Positions 12,966-27,900 are shown, counted from the stretch's first letter. The stretch: DNA of 64,000 bases from Strigops habroptila (GCF_004027225.2 NC_044277.2:36629812-36693811); one strand, 5' to 3'. Numbers and translations are program-made. Notes: a model not told the origin generated them from the letters alone.

Positions 12966-15900
12966 ACATAATATTATTCATCTTACATGTTTTTTTAGGA
13001 ATCACAGACATCTTTTGGGGTTAACCACATCATGAAACTACCTTCTCGGTCCTTCTGCCTTTTGTTTAATTTCACTGATACAATAACAAGTTCCCCTGCC
13101 TGGAGAGCTGAAAGGACATCACAGGGAAGGACTATTTCGTTGTCTAAGGATAGCTCTGTCCTCTGCTGCACCTTCATGCACTAAATGAAAGGAAAATGTT
13201 GAGAGAAGATAGAAATGGCTCTAGTATCCTTCCTTCAAGGGTGCGATACAGAGACTCCAAATATGATCAGTATAGGATTGGTACAGGTAATATTAACAGC
13301 ATCATCATTCTTTTTACTTGAAGTCATTGAAAAAATAGTCAGGAAAATCCAGAATAAAAATACCTAATTCATTTATTAACTCAGCTGAGTCAGTGAATAT
13401 CCAGTGATTGCCAACATGGATTAAAGTTTATATGTCATTCAAGAACTCAAATATTGTTTCACTTGGAAGGCAATGGTCTAAGCAAACAGGATTTCCCTGA
13501 AGGTAGCAAGGAATGATGATGCAATGTGGTTATTTATTAGCTTTGGTTTTACTGTCAGGGAGATGGGCAAATAATGCCATAATGCTTAGAATTTAAATGG
13601 GTCAAACTATTTGCACTGCTTAGTCTTTGCCCAACTTTTTTATAAGTTCTTAGCGATAAGCTTCTCAATAAACATACTTTTCAGAAAAGTACTTTATCCT
13701 CCTTTGGTATTGTGCCAGTTTAAGCACTTCTGAAAATCAAGCCATTCATTTCGGTTTTACAGTAAAACTACTCAGAACCATTTCTTTGCAGAAGATAGTC
13801 CTCATTTAAACTCAAAGCTTTCACAGAGATCTACCAATTTGGATTGATTTTTTCACTGAATGTCCCATGTTGACTATCTAATCACTGCAAGAGCAATATC
13901 TAAATATACACCTGACATTTTAAATCCAAATCCAAATATTTTGACATGGTATGCTCTCACAGGTTTTGTTTTTTACAGTATGTTTTTTACAGTAAAATGA
14001 AAGCAAATTGAAATGCAGTAAATGGATGGTTGTCTCTGGACAGATTTATTTATATCCCTAGCTTAAATTGGTTAGTTGAAAAACATACAAAAAAGCTCTT
14101 GTTCTCAGTTTTTAAAAACAGAATAATTTAAAACTAATTAGTTGTCTTCTTAGAAAGCAACTTTTTCCAGTAAAAAAATACTGGGTGAGATGTCGGACCC
14201 ACTAATGGAATCTGCCTGCCGTTTGACTAGGAGACACAGGTATCACATCTATACCTGCAGTCACTCTGCTCACTTTCCTCTACAATACTTCTTGCAAATA
14301 GTTACCAGCCAGAATTTGCTCACAGGTCTTGACAGCATCAGTACGCCTTATCAACCATGGCGTATGGCTTTTTGCTACACACCTCACATGCAGAAGTAAT
14401 GAAAGCCAAATGAAGACTTGCCTTGATTGTGTCTTTTCAATATTTCATGGTCGTCTTCTCTAACATGCTGTATGTTTTAACTGGCTATAGAAAGTGGGAG
14501 ATCTCTTATCTTTTTTTTTTTTTTCCTTCCTGGATCAATGTAAAAACTTGTAAGAATATTTCTTCAATATGTTGACTGACTGGTATCAATCTAAGGCTTT
14601 GTTTTCCTGATGACATTTTACCATTAAGACAATGCATGTGAATAAGGCATCTGCTGTTGTAATTTTAAAGTTTTCAAGGTTTTTAGGCATTATCGTTGCT
14701 TTAAACAAAGCATTATCATTGTTTTATAAAATGATTGACTAAATCAGTGCCAAAACTCCTACCTTCTATCATTTTAAATACAGCAAATGGGATTAAGGCT
14801 ACTCAAGTGATACAGAAAATCCTATTAAAGTCATTTAGGTTAGACTTCTGATGTTACTTAGGTACCTAATTCTCCTTTTATCCAAGCTAAGATGAGGTGC
14901 ATAAATAAATTTGCTGCTCTGGGTCTTAGGAGCTTTTGAAAATCCTACTCACCAACATATGATACACAGCTCTGCAGTTTCTGCAGAAACTTTTGCAGAA
15001 AGTGTTGCAGAAATCAGACTTACAGATCTGATTTCTCAAAGAAATAAATGTGATCACATTGCCTGCCCATCTGTCTGTCTATCAGTCAGTCTCTGACCTC
15101 ATAATGTCTCTCCTCCTCATAACTTTTTAACGTGACAGCTAACGTTGGCTACATTTGACAGAAAGGAAAGGGCCCAAAGGTGCTAAGTCCTTACAAAGTA
15201 TAGTGATTGGAGAAAGGGCAGAGCTGACCTTCTGTCTGCCCTTGAGAGCTACAGCATGAGCTCAACTGTCCTCGCTTCTCTCTTGTCCAGTCAGGATCAC
15301 GGGTCGGCACATGTGTTGGCCACAGCCAGCACAGCACCACTGTCTTTGCCAGACAGAGGGTCTTGCCTCATCTTCAGGAACAAACCACACAAGGCAGTTG
15401 GCACTGCTCTGCTGAGGATGGTGAGGGTGGTGGAGGAGCTGGAAACACGGGTTCACTGGAAACTAGAATGCATTGGTCTCATCTCTAAAAACAGTCACTT
15501 GCTAACTTCCAATAGCCGACAGTGAATAGTAGCTTCAAAAACACTCTTGAAAAACACGTTTCCTCTGAAATGGCATCAACAGAGTTTATTTAAAACTAGT
15601 TCTTTGGATCTCCACAATTTTGCTACCTTGCAAAGGGCAAAAAATTTTGATGTCTCCCAGTGGCAGCAGCTGTACCGAACAGCTGACATTGGTGCTTACC
15701 CTGTAGAAGGTTCTCCAGTCTGGATTGGCTTTGTGACATGCCATCAGCAGGAGATGCACTGTCATCTAGTCTTAGTCATACTGGATAGTATTTGTTATCC
15801 CCCAGGTTTATCTGATCTTGATCCAGTAGAACAGGTACCATGTCAGGAGGAAGGAACGGAAATCTATCCATAGGCTGTGGCTCTAACTTGACTTCTCACA

Positions 15901-18900
15901 CTCAGGCTGCTTTGTAAATAAAATACTGATGCCCAGGCCCATGAAGCTTTATGTCATTAAGGCAGTGGACAACACTATTACATGCTCAGTAGAAGTCCAT
16001 TATGACTGTGTTGTGTGTCTCTTACTCTTTTACAATATAATATATCAGATTCTCTCCTATTTAGAAGCAGAATGACAACTGCATAAATTCATGAGGAGAG
16101 ATGATTTATTTAAAATATAGACCAAATAAAGAACTAAACCCTAATAAAATACAAGACCCAAAGAAAAGTTTGCATTTAGCTTGCTGAGGTATTTTCCTGT
16201 CCTTCTTTCAGTTCTGTGACTATTTTATATATATATGTATTTTAGAAGGACAAGAAAATGTGTCAGATTATCTAGTATGAAAGGTAACCATGCATGCTTA
16301 GTTTGTATATTTCTGTATGCACAAATGTGTTCATAGTGCACCTGGATAATGTTTTACAGTATTTGCAGTTGCCCTTTTCAATGTTAAGTTTTTATTTACC
16401 GGCTTCAGCTTGTAAATGGTTTTAATTGTGTCTCAGAGAATCTATGCTATACATTTCCTGTGAAAAGCACGCACTAGGTCTGACTCTGCTTTACTCAGAA
16501 TCTTTAAACTTCACAGACTTCTGAGGCAGGTGGATTTCTTCAAAGCTTCACAACCTCCATTGAACAAAGTTTACCATGTACTAATTAATTCCCTGGAAAT
16601 TGCTTTTAGTAGTCTTTGCAGTGCCATCTTATTTGCCAAATATATTGTGGGGTTTTGGTGCTTTTTTCTTTTCACATATTTTAGTGAAGAATTCCAGTGC
16701 AGGGCTTGAGATGGACACATCTTGAGATCACAGAGTCATCACTTAAATCCCTGGCTAGTGAAACTTCATTTAAAGTCATCTTCCCAGGGAAAAAAATTAA
16801 GTCAGGGCACTGGATACTGCTTCTGAGCCAGGGCTTGTATTTATTACCCTGTGTACCATAAACAGGACTAAAAAACGTCAACAGGATGAAGTAGACTCAG
16901 AGTGCAGTCAAGTTCAGTACAAGGCAGTAGAGAACCACACCTTGAAACAACACGCTTTGATTGAGTACTTGGCATTAAAGATAAAGGAAAGGGGAACTTG
17001 CTACAGCAAATCATAACGCATAGACCACTGCTGCTGCAGCTACCCTGCAGGCAGTAACCATATGCTGGAACGCACGCACACAGGAGAGAGAAGGCACGTG
17101 AATGCACAAACATTCACCCTATCGATTCTGCTTGTTGATTTTGCTCACAGCTTTTCAGTGGCTGTCAGCCCAAGCAACCTGAGTTAACATCTTTTATCAC
17201 TTCTGTGCTTATACAGAGGAAATGTTGACAAGCTGCAAAAGCAGCAAAAAATGGTGAGCAGAGGTCCCAGGGAGGGACACTGCAGCCAGCCAGACCAAAC
17301 ATGCGGTCACAGACAGAAGTGAAACACACAGATGCAGGGAATAATGAGAAATTTGCTGTAGAGCTGTTATATTTGCTGGTTGCTTTGGGGTTTTGGGGGT
17401 TTTTTTGCTCCTCCTCACCACCAGTTTACAGAAGCTTTTCAATGAAAACCCAGTGAAATTAGCTAGATAAACTTGAACTAAAAACAATAGGTGATAGGTG
17501 GAAAACTGTTAAAGGTGAAGTTAAAGCCTGAAGTATTTAATTAAACATACTGCTGATGCGTAAATTCTTCTCCCTATGTATGGGCATAGATTTATTTGAA
17601 GGAGGAAGAGAGGGAGAGGGTTAAGGAACTTACTACAGAAGGCCTTCCACTCCTGAAACATATAGTGCGATGCATATTCTCCGAGACACGTGACAAGGCT
17701 GGGTTTTGCTAGCCCTTATATTGCTTCCATAACATGCCCAGACATTGAGGGGGTGCCCATAAATCTGGCAGTAAATAAACCATCACTGCTGCAAATGGTT
17801 TGCTGCAGATGATTCATACTCTTACTACAGCAAGACAGCAGGATAAAGTATTTCCCCTTCATCACTCAGTCCTTGAGTTACCCTGCCAGTTTCTGACCAT
17901 GAATGTTTTTCATCATCACTTCACACACCAAGGATTGCAGTATCTTACAGAGCAGAATAAACTAATTTTAAGTAGAAGCTTGGGCTGTGCTTATACTACA
18001 CTTAACAAAAATTTAGTATTTTTACACCAAGATGGTTTTGCAAATCATCTATTGTGCTGTAAAATGAAAGACAAGTTCCCTGCCTTGTACCTACCATCAA
18101 CTGTCTGCTGGCCCTGCTGAATTATACTATAGAGGAAGACATTTAAAGGCTATCCCTAAGTTGCTGAGTCACCAGCCACCCCTGCTAGAGAGTATATTAC
18201 AAACTTTTAAGTTCTAGTACAATAGGAAGAGGTTTGCCAAAGATTTGAGCAATGCTTTCAGCACCAGAAAGAAGACAGACAAGGAGGATGTATAATGAGA
18301 AATTCAGACAAAAATCAGCAAGAATTTACTGCAACAACCAGTCCTGTTACACCTTAGGGTTTCAGTTGCATTGAAAAGCTCACATCTTCCGCACTACTAT
18401 GCTGAGGCATTCCTACATTATGATTCAGAAAAGGATGGCAACTATTATACACCTTTTTTTTTTTTGCTGTACAAAATGGTCAGCCTTCAAATACAGTAAT
18501 TGGTTCTCAATTCAGTTTTGCTTAGCTTGAAAGAATTTCAGTCTTCCAGGGTAACAGTCCAAATTCTTACAAGAACAGACTCTCATGACAAACTGGGAGT
18601 CCTACTGATTTGACTGTCTGCTCTGGATTTCACTGGAAGCTTGCATTTGTACAGGAGTTTGCTTTTACAGGACTGTTTGTTGTTTTTTTGGTTTTGGTTT
18701 TGGTTTTTTACATGAACATAATAAATACTAGAGTGATAAATATTTTTTTCATGTGACATACAATTGCATGTCTCTCTAGTTAATAAATGGTAACATAATT
18801 CTCTCCAAATGCCTATCCACCCTGGAATACGTGATAACCTCAAGAATAAATACTTGAACTTTTTGGTTTTTCTTTCGTAGAGTAGGGTTATTTTGTTTTC

Positions 18901-21129
18901 TTTGAAGAAAAAGGCAAGAGGAAAGAGCAAGCCATTTGGCACCCTGTAAAACAACTCTCCCCATTATTGCCTGGATTTCCCAACACCTCTGCATTAACAC
19001 TTTTGAAATATGTGAATTCTTAGTAAAAAATTAAAGACCTGAACATTAAACATTCCATGATGGCCTTCTCTGCACAAGTTAAGGCAAGTTGGCTAGAACT
19101 TAATTTATAGAGATGCTGACTACCTGCTGTCCTCAGTGACTGAAATTAAGTGTTCAACACCTACGAAAGTTTAACTCTTAATCTTGATCCTACCTACCTT
19201 AAATGTGTGTGTAAAAGACAAGGTCCTGCTATTTATCTATATCCTTCAGAGAAAGAACATATAACTACTACTACGTAGGGTTGAAACTCAAAAACCTTTT
19301 CTGATTTTGATAGTCTCCTGTAAAAGAAAGGAACACAGGCGTATGTATATCTTACAGTCAGTCTAGACTGTAGAATCTAGTGTAGGTTTGCCTACACAAC
19401 TCTTGAACACTTACCACAGAAGACTTGTAGAAGTATGATGTGGGTTTTACACAGATGTAAAGCTTCTGCTGAAGGAGGACAAATTCCAGCTATCTGGAAA
19501 AAGTCTGTCACAGGAATACACCAAAAGGGAACATCTAAGAGAGACTGACACAATTTCTAGTCTTTGTTGCAGCAATAATCATCATGGTCCAAGGACACAA
19601 ACAAGGCAAAGTTTACAAACAGGCATGTTTTATTTAGACAGAGCTTTCAGGCACTTGAGCTCTTTTCCAGATGTAATTAAACAAAACAAAAACTTTTCCT
19701 ACAAGCCTCATCTTGCAACAGGTCTTAACTGCTCTGGTGAAGGGTCAAGTATCGACATGTTGGCTCCTCTGTATGAAGCCTTGATGATATCACATCGTCA
19801 CTGCCAGAGACAGGAGCTCTCCTTAGTGTTACAAATACAGTATCACTCACGGAATTTTTAATAGAAACTTTACAGATATTTTTGTAACTCAGTCTTGAGG
19901 AAAATCACTGAAACCACTAGTAAAACTAATATTGGTCAAATACAAAGCCAAAATCACAACCTGAATTTTGTAGAAAAGCTAGTTAAAAGCTGTGAGTTGC
20001 CCAGCTGAAAGGTGAAATAAGAAGTATCTGAATTTTCTCACCCTTTTTGTTTTTACAGACAAACCCCTAAGTTGTTAGAATACTGAGATGGCAAAACTAA
20101 GTGCTTAAAAGTTAAGAAGTGGTGTTTAAAAGCTTGCTGTGATATCCCTTTGTGTTTGTCCTGCCACCTGTGGCTGGGTTACATGTTTGCATGTCATTTT
20201 TCCCACTGAAGCTCTGTCCAGAAACTGAAGGTTTAGCAAAAGCTTGCTGTTGCTGCCCTCTCCACATTCTGTTCTCTTTTGTTTCTTCTTAAATTTCCAG
20301 CTTGCTTTTTCTTCTTGATCTAGGGCAGGTCCATACTTCCTCACGCCTCCCTGCCGTGCTTCATGTCCACCTCTAAATAGTCTTGACTGCTACACCTACC
20401 TGTTTCCCAATTCTTGTCCTTTGCTGCAGCACTTTGTCCCTGCAAACTTATATTTCCTGTTCAGTCAGTCCCTTAAATTCCTGCTTTAATCTCTTTCTTT
20501 GCAAGATTATTCACACTCCTCCCACTCTTTACGTGCCTCCATTTAGTTAGGCAGATCTTTTTTTACATTTGTAATACTGAGTGGGATACCTGTGGACATT
20601 TCAGCAATTTGTAAGAGTCCAGGACATGGCTAGATACAACCAAAATGCTGAATGAAAAGTATTAAGTAAGATAAAAGTAAGAAAGTATTAAGCGTACATG
20701 TAGAAAGCCAGAGAAGGGCAAGATAATCTGGAACAAAGTTTTGTTAACCTTTTAATAGGCCTAAGTATGCTTTATACATTGTATGTTAAATGAAGTAAGG
20801 TTTTTAGCCTAAGTAGACCAGAGAGATCGCAAAGTAAACCTAACAAAGGAAATGGGTATAATAAAAATACTAATAGCAGCAATGAACTCTTCACCTTCGA
20901 TAACTGAACTCACTGCCAGGCAGCAAAGTTGAACTGAAGTTAACTTCAATTTCACCATCCTTTCTCCAGGCAGAGTAGGTGTATTTCTGTTACTGCAGAC
21001 ACAGCTTCTTTTTGGAGCTGCAAGCTAAAAACAAAAGAGATGTTCTTAAGGCGTAAAATGCTAAAAACTGGTCAAGTCCATAAAAGTGGAAAAAAACCAA
21101 AACAAAACCAAACAAACCAAAGATCAAAG

Positions 21130-21900
21130 TAACACCCCAAAAGGTTAACCTCCGCAGCAGGGCAGGCGGGCGGGCGGGCGGGCCGGCCGGGGACGCGCAC
21201 ACCTGCCTCCGCCCCTTCCCGCTCCGGCCGGGGAGGGTGCTCAGGGTTAAGCCCAAACGGGCTGCCTCCGCCCCCGGCGGACTCCGCCGCGACTCGGTTG
21301 CCGATGGGACCGGCGGGGCTGAGCGCGGTCGCCTCGGAGCCGGCCGGCGGCGGGATGTCGCAGGGGCCGCCGGGCGCGGGGCGCCTCAACGACCTGCCCG
21401 ACCACTCGCCGCGGGTGCGCAGCGCCGTCGCCGAGCTGCGGCGGCGGGCGGAGGCAGAGCCCGGCCAGCGCTGGCCGCAGCCCCTCAGCGACTCTTTCCT
21501 GGTGCGGTTCCTGCGCGCCCGAGACTTCCACCTGGATCAGGCCTGGAGAGTAAGGAGGGGAGCGGGGAACGGCCCAGTGGCCGCCCGCGGGTCTAGAGGG
21601 GGTCCCGCCGCCCTCTGAGGGTGAGGAGGGGGCGGCCGCATCTCCCTTCGCTTGCGGAGTCCTCGCGGCGGCTGTCAGCCAGCCGGGCACGGTACCGGCT
21701 CCGGCCGCAGCCCGGGGGCGTCCCGACCGGCCGCTGCCCCTGCGGGCTGCGACCCGGAGGGCCACCCGGCCTCGGAGCCCGTCGCCTCCGGGGGACCTCG
21801 GCTTAGGCACGGGGTACGGCGAGGCAGCAGGGAGGGCGGGGGTCCGGGGGATCGAGAAGCAGGAGGGTGTTATTGCTGCTAAGGGGAGTGTGGAGTGGGT
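21130..21900 (+). promoter_or_regulatory. TTPA: TTPA CpG island and promoter
   Basis: A dense CpG block over the 5' flank, exon 1 and the start of intron 1. It opens with a (GGCG)n/GGCCGGCC run near 21165-21190. GC boxes of the Sp1 type are visible at 21209-21215 and 21268-21275. I see no TATA box, which fits a CpG-island promoter. The exact start site cannot be fixed from sequence. Confidence 0.8.
21355..21549 (+). CDS. TTPA: TTPA coding exon 1
   Basis: 65 codons, very GC-rich, inside the CpG island. It holds the conserved DLPDHSP stretch and the RFLRARDF helix, and ends at the Trp-Arg of QAWR. The donor is GTAAGG at 21550, phase 0. This matches the exon 1/2 boundary known in mammalian TTPA. 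Confidence 0.95.
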
Positions 21901-24900
21901 GAGCTGCGCTGCTTGGGTCGGCCAAGGCCAAGCAGGGAGTTTCAGGGTGTAACTAATTGCTTGTCGCATGCGTCTTCATCATGGCACCACCGCACAAATG
22001 CGTGGTGTCGTGACTGGCTTTGTGCAGCCTCGATGAGGTAGCATAAAGGTTACAGTAAGGGGGGTACAGTCATATAACATAGAGGTTACAGTAAGTGTAG
22101 TGAGGTTACAGTAAGCATGGTAAGGTCATGCCTCCGATCAGGAAAAGATAACCCTTAGAGGACATCCTTACTGTGTTTAGTAGGCTCCAGTTACTTGTTG
22201 CTAGTAATGATACTAGTTTCACTGCTTATTTATAATTACTCCAATATAAAGCTATGAGTAAAACCCACTCTTTTCTCTTGGAGTTTAGTAATTTGCAGAA
22301 CTCCTTTCAGGCTTTGCTAAGTTTTGATACTTTCCTGGCTGTTTGTAGAGCTCTTTGCTGTGCAGACGGTGCGTGCCTATTTTTAATATCCAAAGGTACA
22401 AATTGTTACTGGTTTTTTTTACAGGAAGATTGACAGCCACTAACCCTTCTGAACAGAACGTATTTCCAAACCTCCCCAGGGCAAAAGCATTTATTCACTT
22501 ATGCCAACTGGAAGCTGTGTTTCAGTGATATTCAGCGATGTTGATGACATAGCATTGCCCAACAGACCTCACCTTTTAGGTTCTGACTTCTCTGCATTCT
22601 AGATTTTCCAAGTTTAGACACCATCAAAGAAGATTGTTTGCATATGGATTTATTGCAGAATCAGGGTAGCTAAAAAAAAGAATGTGAGAAACTGAATTAA
22701 GCCCTTAATGATAAATAGCTTTAAAAACTATATTTTGTGTTCTTTTCTCTTGGCTCATGCAATTTGCATAACAGCTTTAAACCTCTCCTCCTCAGTAGAA
22801 GAACTAGCAAGTCAATTGAGATTCCTTTGGATATTTATGGATCTTTTACTTGAAGTTCATGACATCGTTTATATCGGAGCTGTGCACTAATGCTTGCAGG
22901 ACCGTGTCTTTTTTTCTTTCCCAACAAAAGCTGTTTTGTTTTCCTGTATTTCTGAGTTCCAAAAAATAGGGCTTAATGAAGACAACATGTACTCCTAAAT
23001 ACCCACTCCTAATTGCACTGCAATTGGTTGTTACTGATAATCCTGTACACAGGACAGTGGCACTTCAGAATTTGGCCTGTACTTTTCTGCACTTTCTTGT
23101 GATTAATTCCAAGATGTGTTGTAGCTTCAAGAGCATGGAATCCAGGGTAAGTTTAGAGATGAAGTCTACGAAATAGCAAATTTCCTATACTCTTCTGGAC
23201 TACCAGCCTTCTAGGACTGGGGACCTGGTTAGAAAAATGAAGTCTTTTTAGAATCTCTTTAGAATTTCTGGGTCTCCACAGGCTGCTAAGTTTCTATGTT
23301 TCTTGTTGGACCCTTCTTTGAATTAGGAGATTCTGATGTTCAAAACCCATCCATGTTCAGTCTTCCCATTTAGAATTTCAGGTCTCTAAATGCTGTAGCT
23401 ACCTGTACATAATCTTCCACATACCAGCTGAAACTGACTTCTAGGGTTCTTCTCTTATAGTATGGGAAGAAGAAAAGAAGCCCTTTGTGTTTTGTTTTGG
23501 GGTTTGGGGAGGGGGAGTTAAAGGAATGTGTTTATCTGCAATTGGTATATTAAGGCCCAGGGGAATTATTGTGCAAAAATCTTGGTGGTCATAAGATGCA
23601 TATTAATCTAACCCAAGTCTGACCGCATGCAGAGGTTATGTTAGTACTCCATCCTAGACAGAGCCCTCCTGCAATCAGTCCAGACAGTGGCTGCTCCCTA
23701 CCATGTTGGTTTGATGTTGCCTCTCAGTTTGGAGTTCAGGGTGATATAGTCCGTTTTTGCCCACTGGGCTCCCGTGTACTGCTGCATAGTGCTTGTAGAG
23801 CAGGCTAAGGGGGTAAACCAAGTTTCTGGCTCTCTCAGTGCTTATAACCAAAGGTTGTCAAGCATCTTTCTTAATATGGGCTTAGATTTAGCCTTACGTA
23901 GGAATCAAGAGTCTGCCAACTGACCAGACTGTTTTTTCATGCATCCCCAGTTAATATGTGACATAAATTTATCTGATTTTAGTTTACCAACATTTGGAAA
24001 TGCTTCAGAAAAAAAATGATCAGGTAGATTGTGGCAAGACAGTCAATTTCTGAATCTTTTATGATTACTTGTTCCAACAGCAATCTTTTACATTTTTCCA
24101 ATGGCAATTCCAGGCTTGCTTTCAAGTACTGATATATTGATACATGTCATGCTAGAAGATCCACTACTGAACAGGTAGCTGGAACTGAAGAACTTGAGCT
24201 AGAACTGTCTGTATTTTTTAAAGCCAATGATTATTCAATTAAGATCAGTAACAGGCTGTTCTCAAGTTAGAAGAGAATTATTTTTCTTCATTTTGAATCA
24301 CAGGAAAGATTAAACTTGGCCCACTGCCTTATCTTAGAAAGTGGCTGGAGATAACGTGAATCAACCCAAACCACTTAAGTACAGGCTCCAGAAGAAGAGG
24401 TGAAGTTAAGCAGATAGCTCCTATGAAAGGATTTCAAGTGCATGAATGTTATTAAGTCAGTCTACGTGGAATACTGGCAGAGATTTGTCTGTAAGAATGA
24501 GTAGAAAGTTCTATGACAGGCTAACAGTAACTGTCAAACAACACAACAAACCTTCAGTAGGTAAAAATGAAGTCTTTTTTTTGTCCTGTGAGATTTCTGG
24601 GCAATACTTACCTACCTGCCAAAAATTGACACTCTGAAGAAATGTATTATATCATTACAGCATCTTCTGTGCCTTTATAATCCCTGTTAGAGGTATGAAT
24701 GAGATGCTAATGCGGCGAAAGATTGCAGTCTGGATATATATTCATACCTGAGCTGGGCATGTTGTTTGCTCATTAATTTATGCAGATAGACCTAAGTACT
24801 CTGTATGCTGTAAACTGAGAAGCAGGGCCATGAGTCTCCATTAATTGTGCTACAGCAATGGGTTTATACATCCCTTTTTTGATGTATGAGCCATGCATCT

Positions 24901-27900
24901 ATGTTTGACTTCACTCTTATGATCAAAACCAGTCACTTGGATTCAGTAGTAATATGTGAAATCTGGAGAACTAGCATCTTTCCTTCATAAATCTTTTTGC
25001 TCAGTGTATTTTGTTATATCCTTCCATTATGTCCCACATGCAACTTTTGTATATGAGTGTGACTCTCAGTGACTTGGGGATACTGTATTTTTGTACTTGA
25101 AATAGATTATACTCTGGGGAAAAGAATGACACTCTTCAAATTCAGTAAAAATGCAACTTTGAAACTCTATGCCAGGAGGTGTTTTCATATACCACTTAGA
25201 CTCTTGTAAGCGTCATTTTTGTGGCACTCAAAACTGTCTAAATATCTAGGAATCTTTTACGAGTTCTGGTTGATATGAAGGTATGTAGCCAGACTTTGTC
25301 TTTGCTCTCCATTTGACTTTTGGAGGAATCAAGACTTTCTAGTGTGTTGTACGGCAAATAAATTGCTTAGAATAACTACACTGTACAAGAAGGATTGTTT
25401 TCCATAGTGTCAAACTTACTGCTGAGTCTTAGGCATTACCTCTGAGGATCTTCACATCATTCAAATGTAAATACAAAGTTTAAATCAGTTATTTGCCTGG
25501 TTTTCTTCCATCAATGTAGAGGGATTTATCAAAAAGGATGTCTCTGAGCTGAGTGTTGAGGAAACAAATCAGTCAACAAGTCTTCCCTTTGTGCTAAACC
25601 AAATGTCTCGCCTTACATGTGTCCTCTCCCAGCTGGCAAAGAGGTGATGTGTGTGGAGTTGGTAAAGTTCTGTGTCTCAATAAAAATATTTTAAATTCTT
25701 TGTCTGTGTATACCATGTGTTTAAATTCTGTGTGTAGCTATATACACATATATAAAGCATATGCACAAAGGTGTGTATTTATGTGTGTGTATATTTATGT
25801 ATATATTCTAAACTTGGAGCTGTTGGTTTCCTCTCCAAAGATTACCAACATATAACATTTTTTTCCTAAACATTGTGTGCATTGGTACAACTGCTGACAA
25901 GAGTAGAGGCCTAATTCTGTCTAGCGTCCTTGTTAATATGAATAAATAGTTATCAATCAATAAAAAAGTAATTAATTTACATATACAAAATACATTGGTT
26001 TCTCTAACAAGCACATTGGTTTCTAGTTCTTTTAATTTTAAGTAAACTAGTAAGGTCACGTTGTTTTGTAGCACATGAATCTTGGATTAATTAGTAACTT
26101 ATCATCTGTGATGTTCAGAAGTCTGGAACTGTCTCTTGCAAACCTCAGGAAAAAACCTCCTAATTAATGCTTAACTCCAGACACTGGAGTTTTTCATCCA
26201 GCTTTCCCCATTTATTATCTTGCATTTATTTTCAGATGCTGAGCAGATGCTAAGTAGGTTATTCAGTCTGTAAACACAGATAATTATACATTGAGATGTT
26301 TTCCTTGTGTTCTAAGTACATAAGTCACTTTTTATACTATGTAATGAATGCTCCTGTTTTTCCCAATATTAGGTTGCTCATCTCTATATCCAGACTGATT
26401 GTTATAAATAACGTTTATGTTTTTCCATGCTGTCTTTACTAAAAAAAATAAAAAATCTTTTAACTATTCACGTGAATTTTAGTGTTTAAACAACGTTAAA
26501 CTAGAAAATTTCAAAATAAAGTAAAACTAAGTACTTACTGCTAGTTTTTCTAATTCCATTATACATTTAAGGATTACTCATGTAAGTAGCTGTGTGTGAC
26601 TTGAGTATGTCCAACTGCTAAGAAGGGGATTGTTTACATAAGTAAAAGTTTATAGAGTATGTCCCAAAATTAGCTGTAGATGCTGTGGAAGATTATCTAA
26701 TGCCAACCTTTACTTCAGCTCTAATCATTTCTGGTAATTAGAATAGGTTTTTGAAATCTGATAACTCTTCAGCACTTTGTGGCTTTCTGGTCAAGGGAAG
26801 TGTGTTTGGAGCTTAGCCATGTCATGTATCTAAAAGATGTACCTCTTGCCCACATCATGGAAGGCGTCAGAAGTATTCCAATGATGTATTTACTCTGTAA
26901 TGGACTTGCCAGTAGGTAAATTATGTCTCCTGTAAGGATCGTGTGTCACAAGCTGCAAACACCATTCCCTTTCTCCCAAGGTCCAGAACTTAAATCCTTG
27001 TTCTTTCCAACTTGGAAAATGTAAATATTCATGAAAATAACTGCACTGGCAAGATAGGATTATTTAGGGTATTGAATGAATGTATTATTTTTATTCTTAT
27101 CTTGGTGTTGGCAGGCAGCACTTCAAAGAGATGTTTATAATATTTATATGATTGTAAATTAGGTTCATTAAGTTGTGGTACAAGAGATTTTGGAAGAAAA
27201 GGGAGAAATTACAAAGCTAGAGATGTTTGCATAGTTTTTGAGTGTGAGTTTGTATTTTGCTGTGGTTAAAGTGTTTGTATTGGAAAGACCAAGGGAAAAA
27301 ACATGCTGACAGTGCTGTCTGGTTGGCACAAAGTGGTTGTGATTGCTCAAACAGTGTCCTTTGCAGAGAGTAAGCACTAACCGAGTGAGATAATCAGAGT
27401 ACCTCTTCAGGGCTATCTTTGCAATCATAGTGAATTTCTATTCCACAAATTAAATTACTTTCCCTATTCCCTCCTTCTTCCCTCCCCCTTCTCCCCCAAC
27501 CTTTTTTGTTTCTTTGTTTTTAAGTTAGCCTAGACTAGAACTGTTTTAATGCAGTCAAAAGGCTTCTTGTAAAATTTTCCTAAAGGTTTAATGTTTCTTT
27601 CTACGGTGTATGGTTTAGGTTGAGGCTTTTATCAACTTTCTAATTGCAAATCAGGTAAAATTCTAGCATGGGGGATGAATTTCTAATTTTCGTACCTAAA
27701 TATGTATTTATAAGTGCTATTCTCTGAAAGATATAGATAATTTCTGATCAGTACAGTATTTGTAAGTAAATTCTGCTGACAAACAGTAATGCCTTATAAA
27801 TCATTTCCTCATGACAATTCGAGACACCTTCAGAAGAATTCAGGACCTTCAGCTGAGCTGAAGAGCCTTACGCTGAAGAAAAAGTATATGTTTTATGTAA

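Larger units (their letters stand above)
553..21129. other. intergenic region upstream of TTPA, no gene seen
   Basis: Apart from the CR1 and other repeats listed separately, this 20 kb is AT-rich unique-looking DNA. Open frames are short and unlike known proteins, and I see no CpG island or RNA gene. By mammalian order YTHDF3 should lie further left on the opposite strand; no part of it is recognised here. Distant TTPA enhancers could lie here but cannot be identified from one sequence. Confidence 0.6.

Noticed and set aside
14970-15025. Recurring CTGCAGAAA-like words
   Set aside because: Copies are short and inexact over 50 bp; this is within what chance and local slippage produce.
21247-21969. 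240-codon open frame on the minus strand over the TTPA CpG island
   Set aside because: It is a shadow of very GC-rich DNA, dominated by Ala, Pro, Arg and Gly, overlapping TTPA exon 1 on the other strand. No domain or homologue is recognisable.
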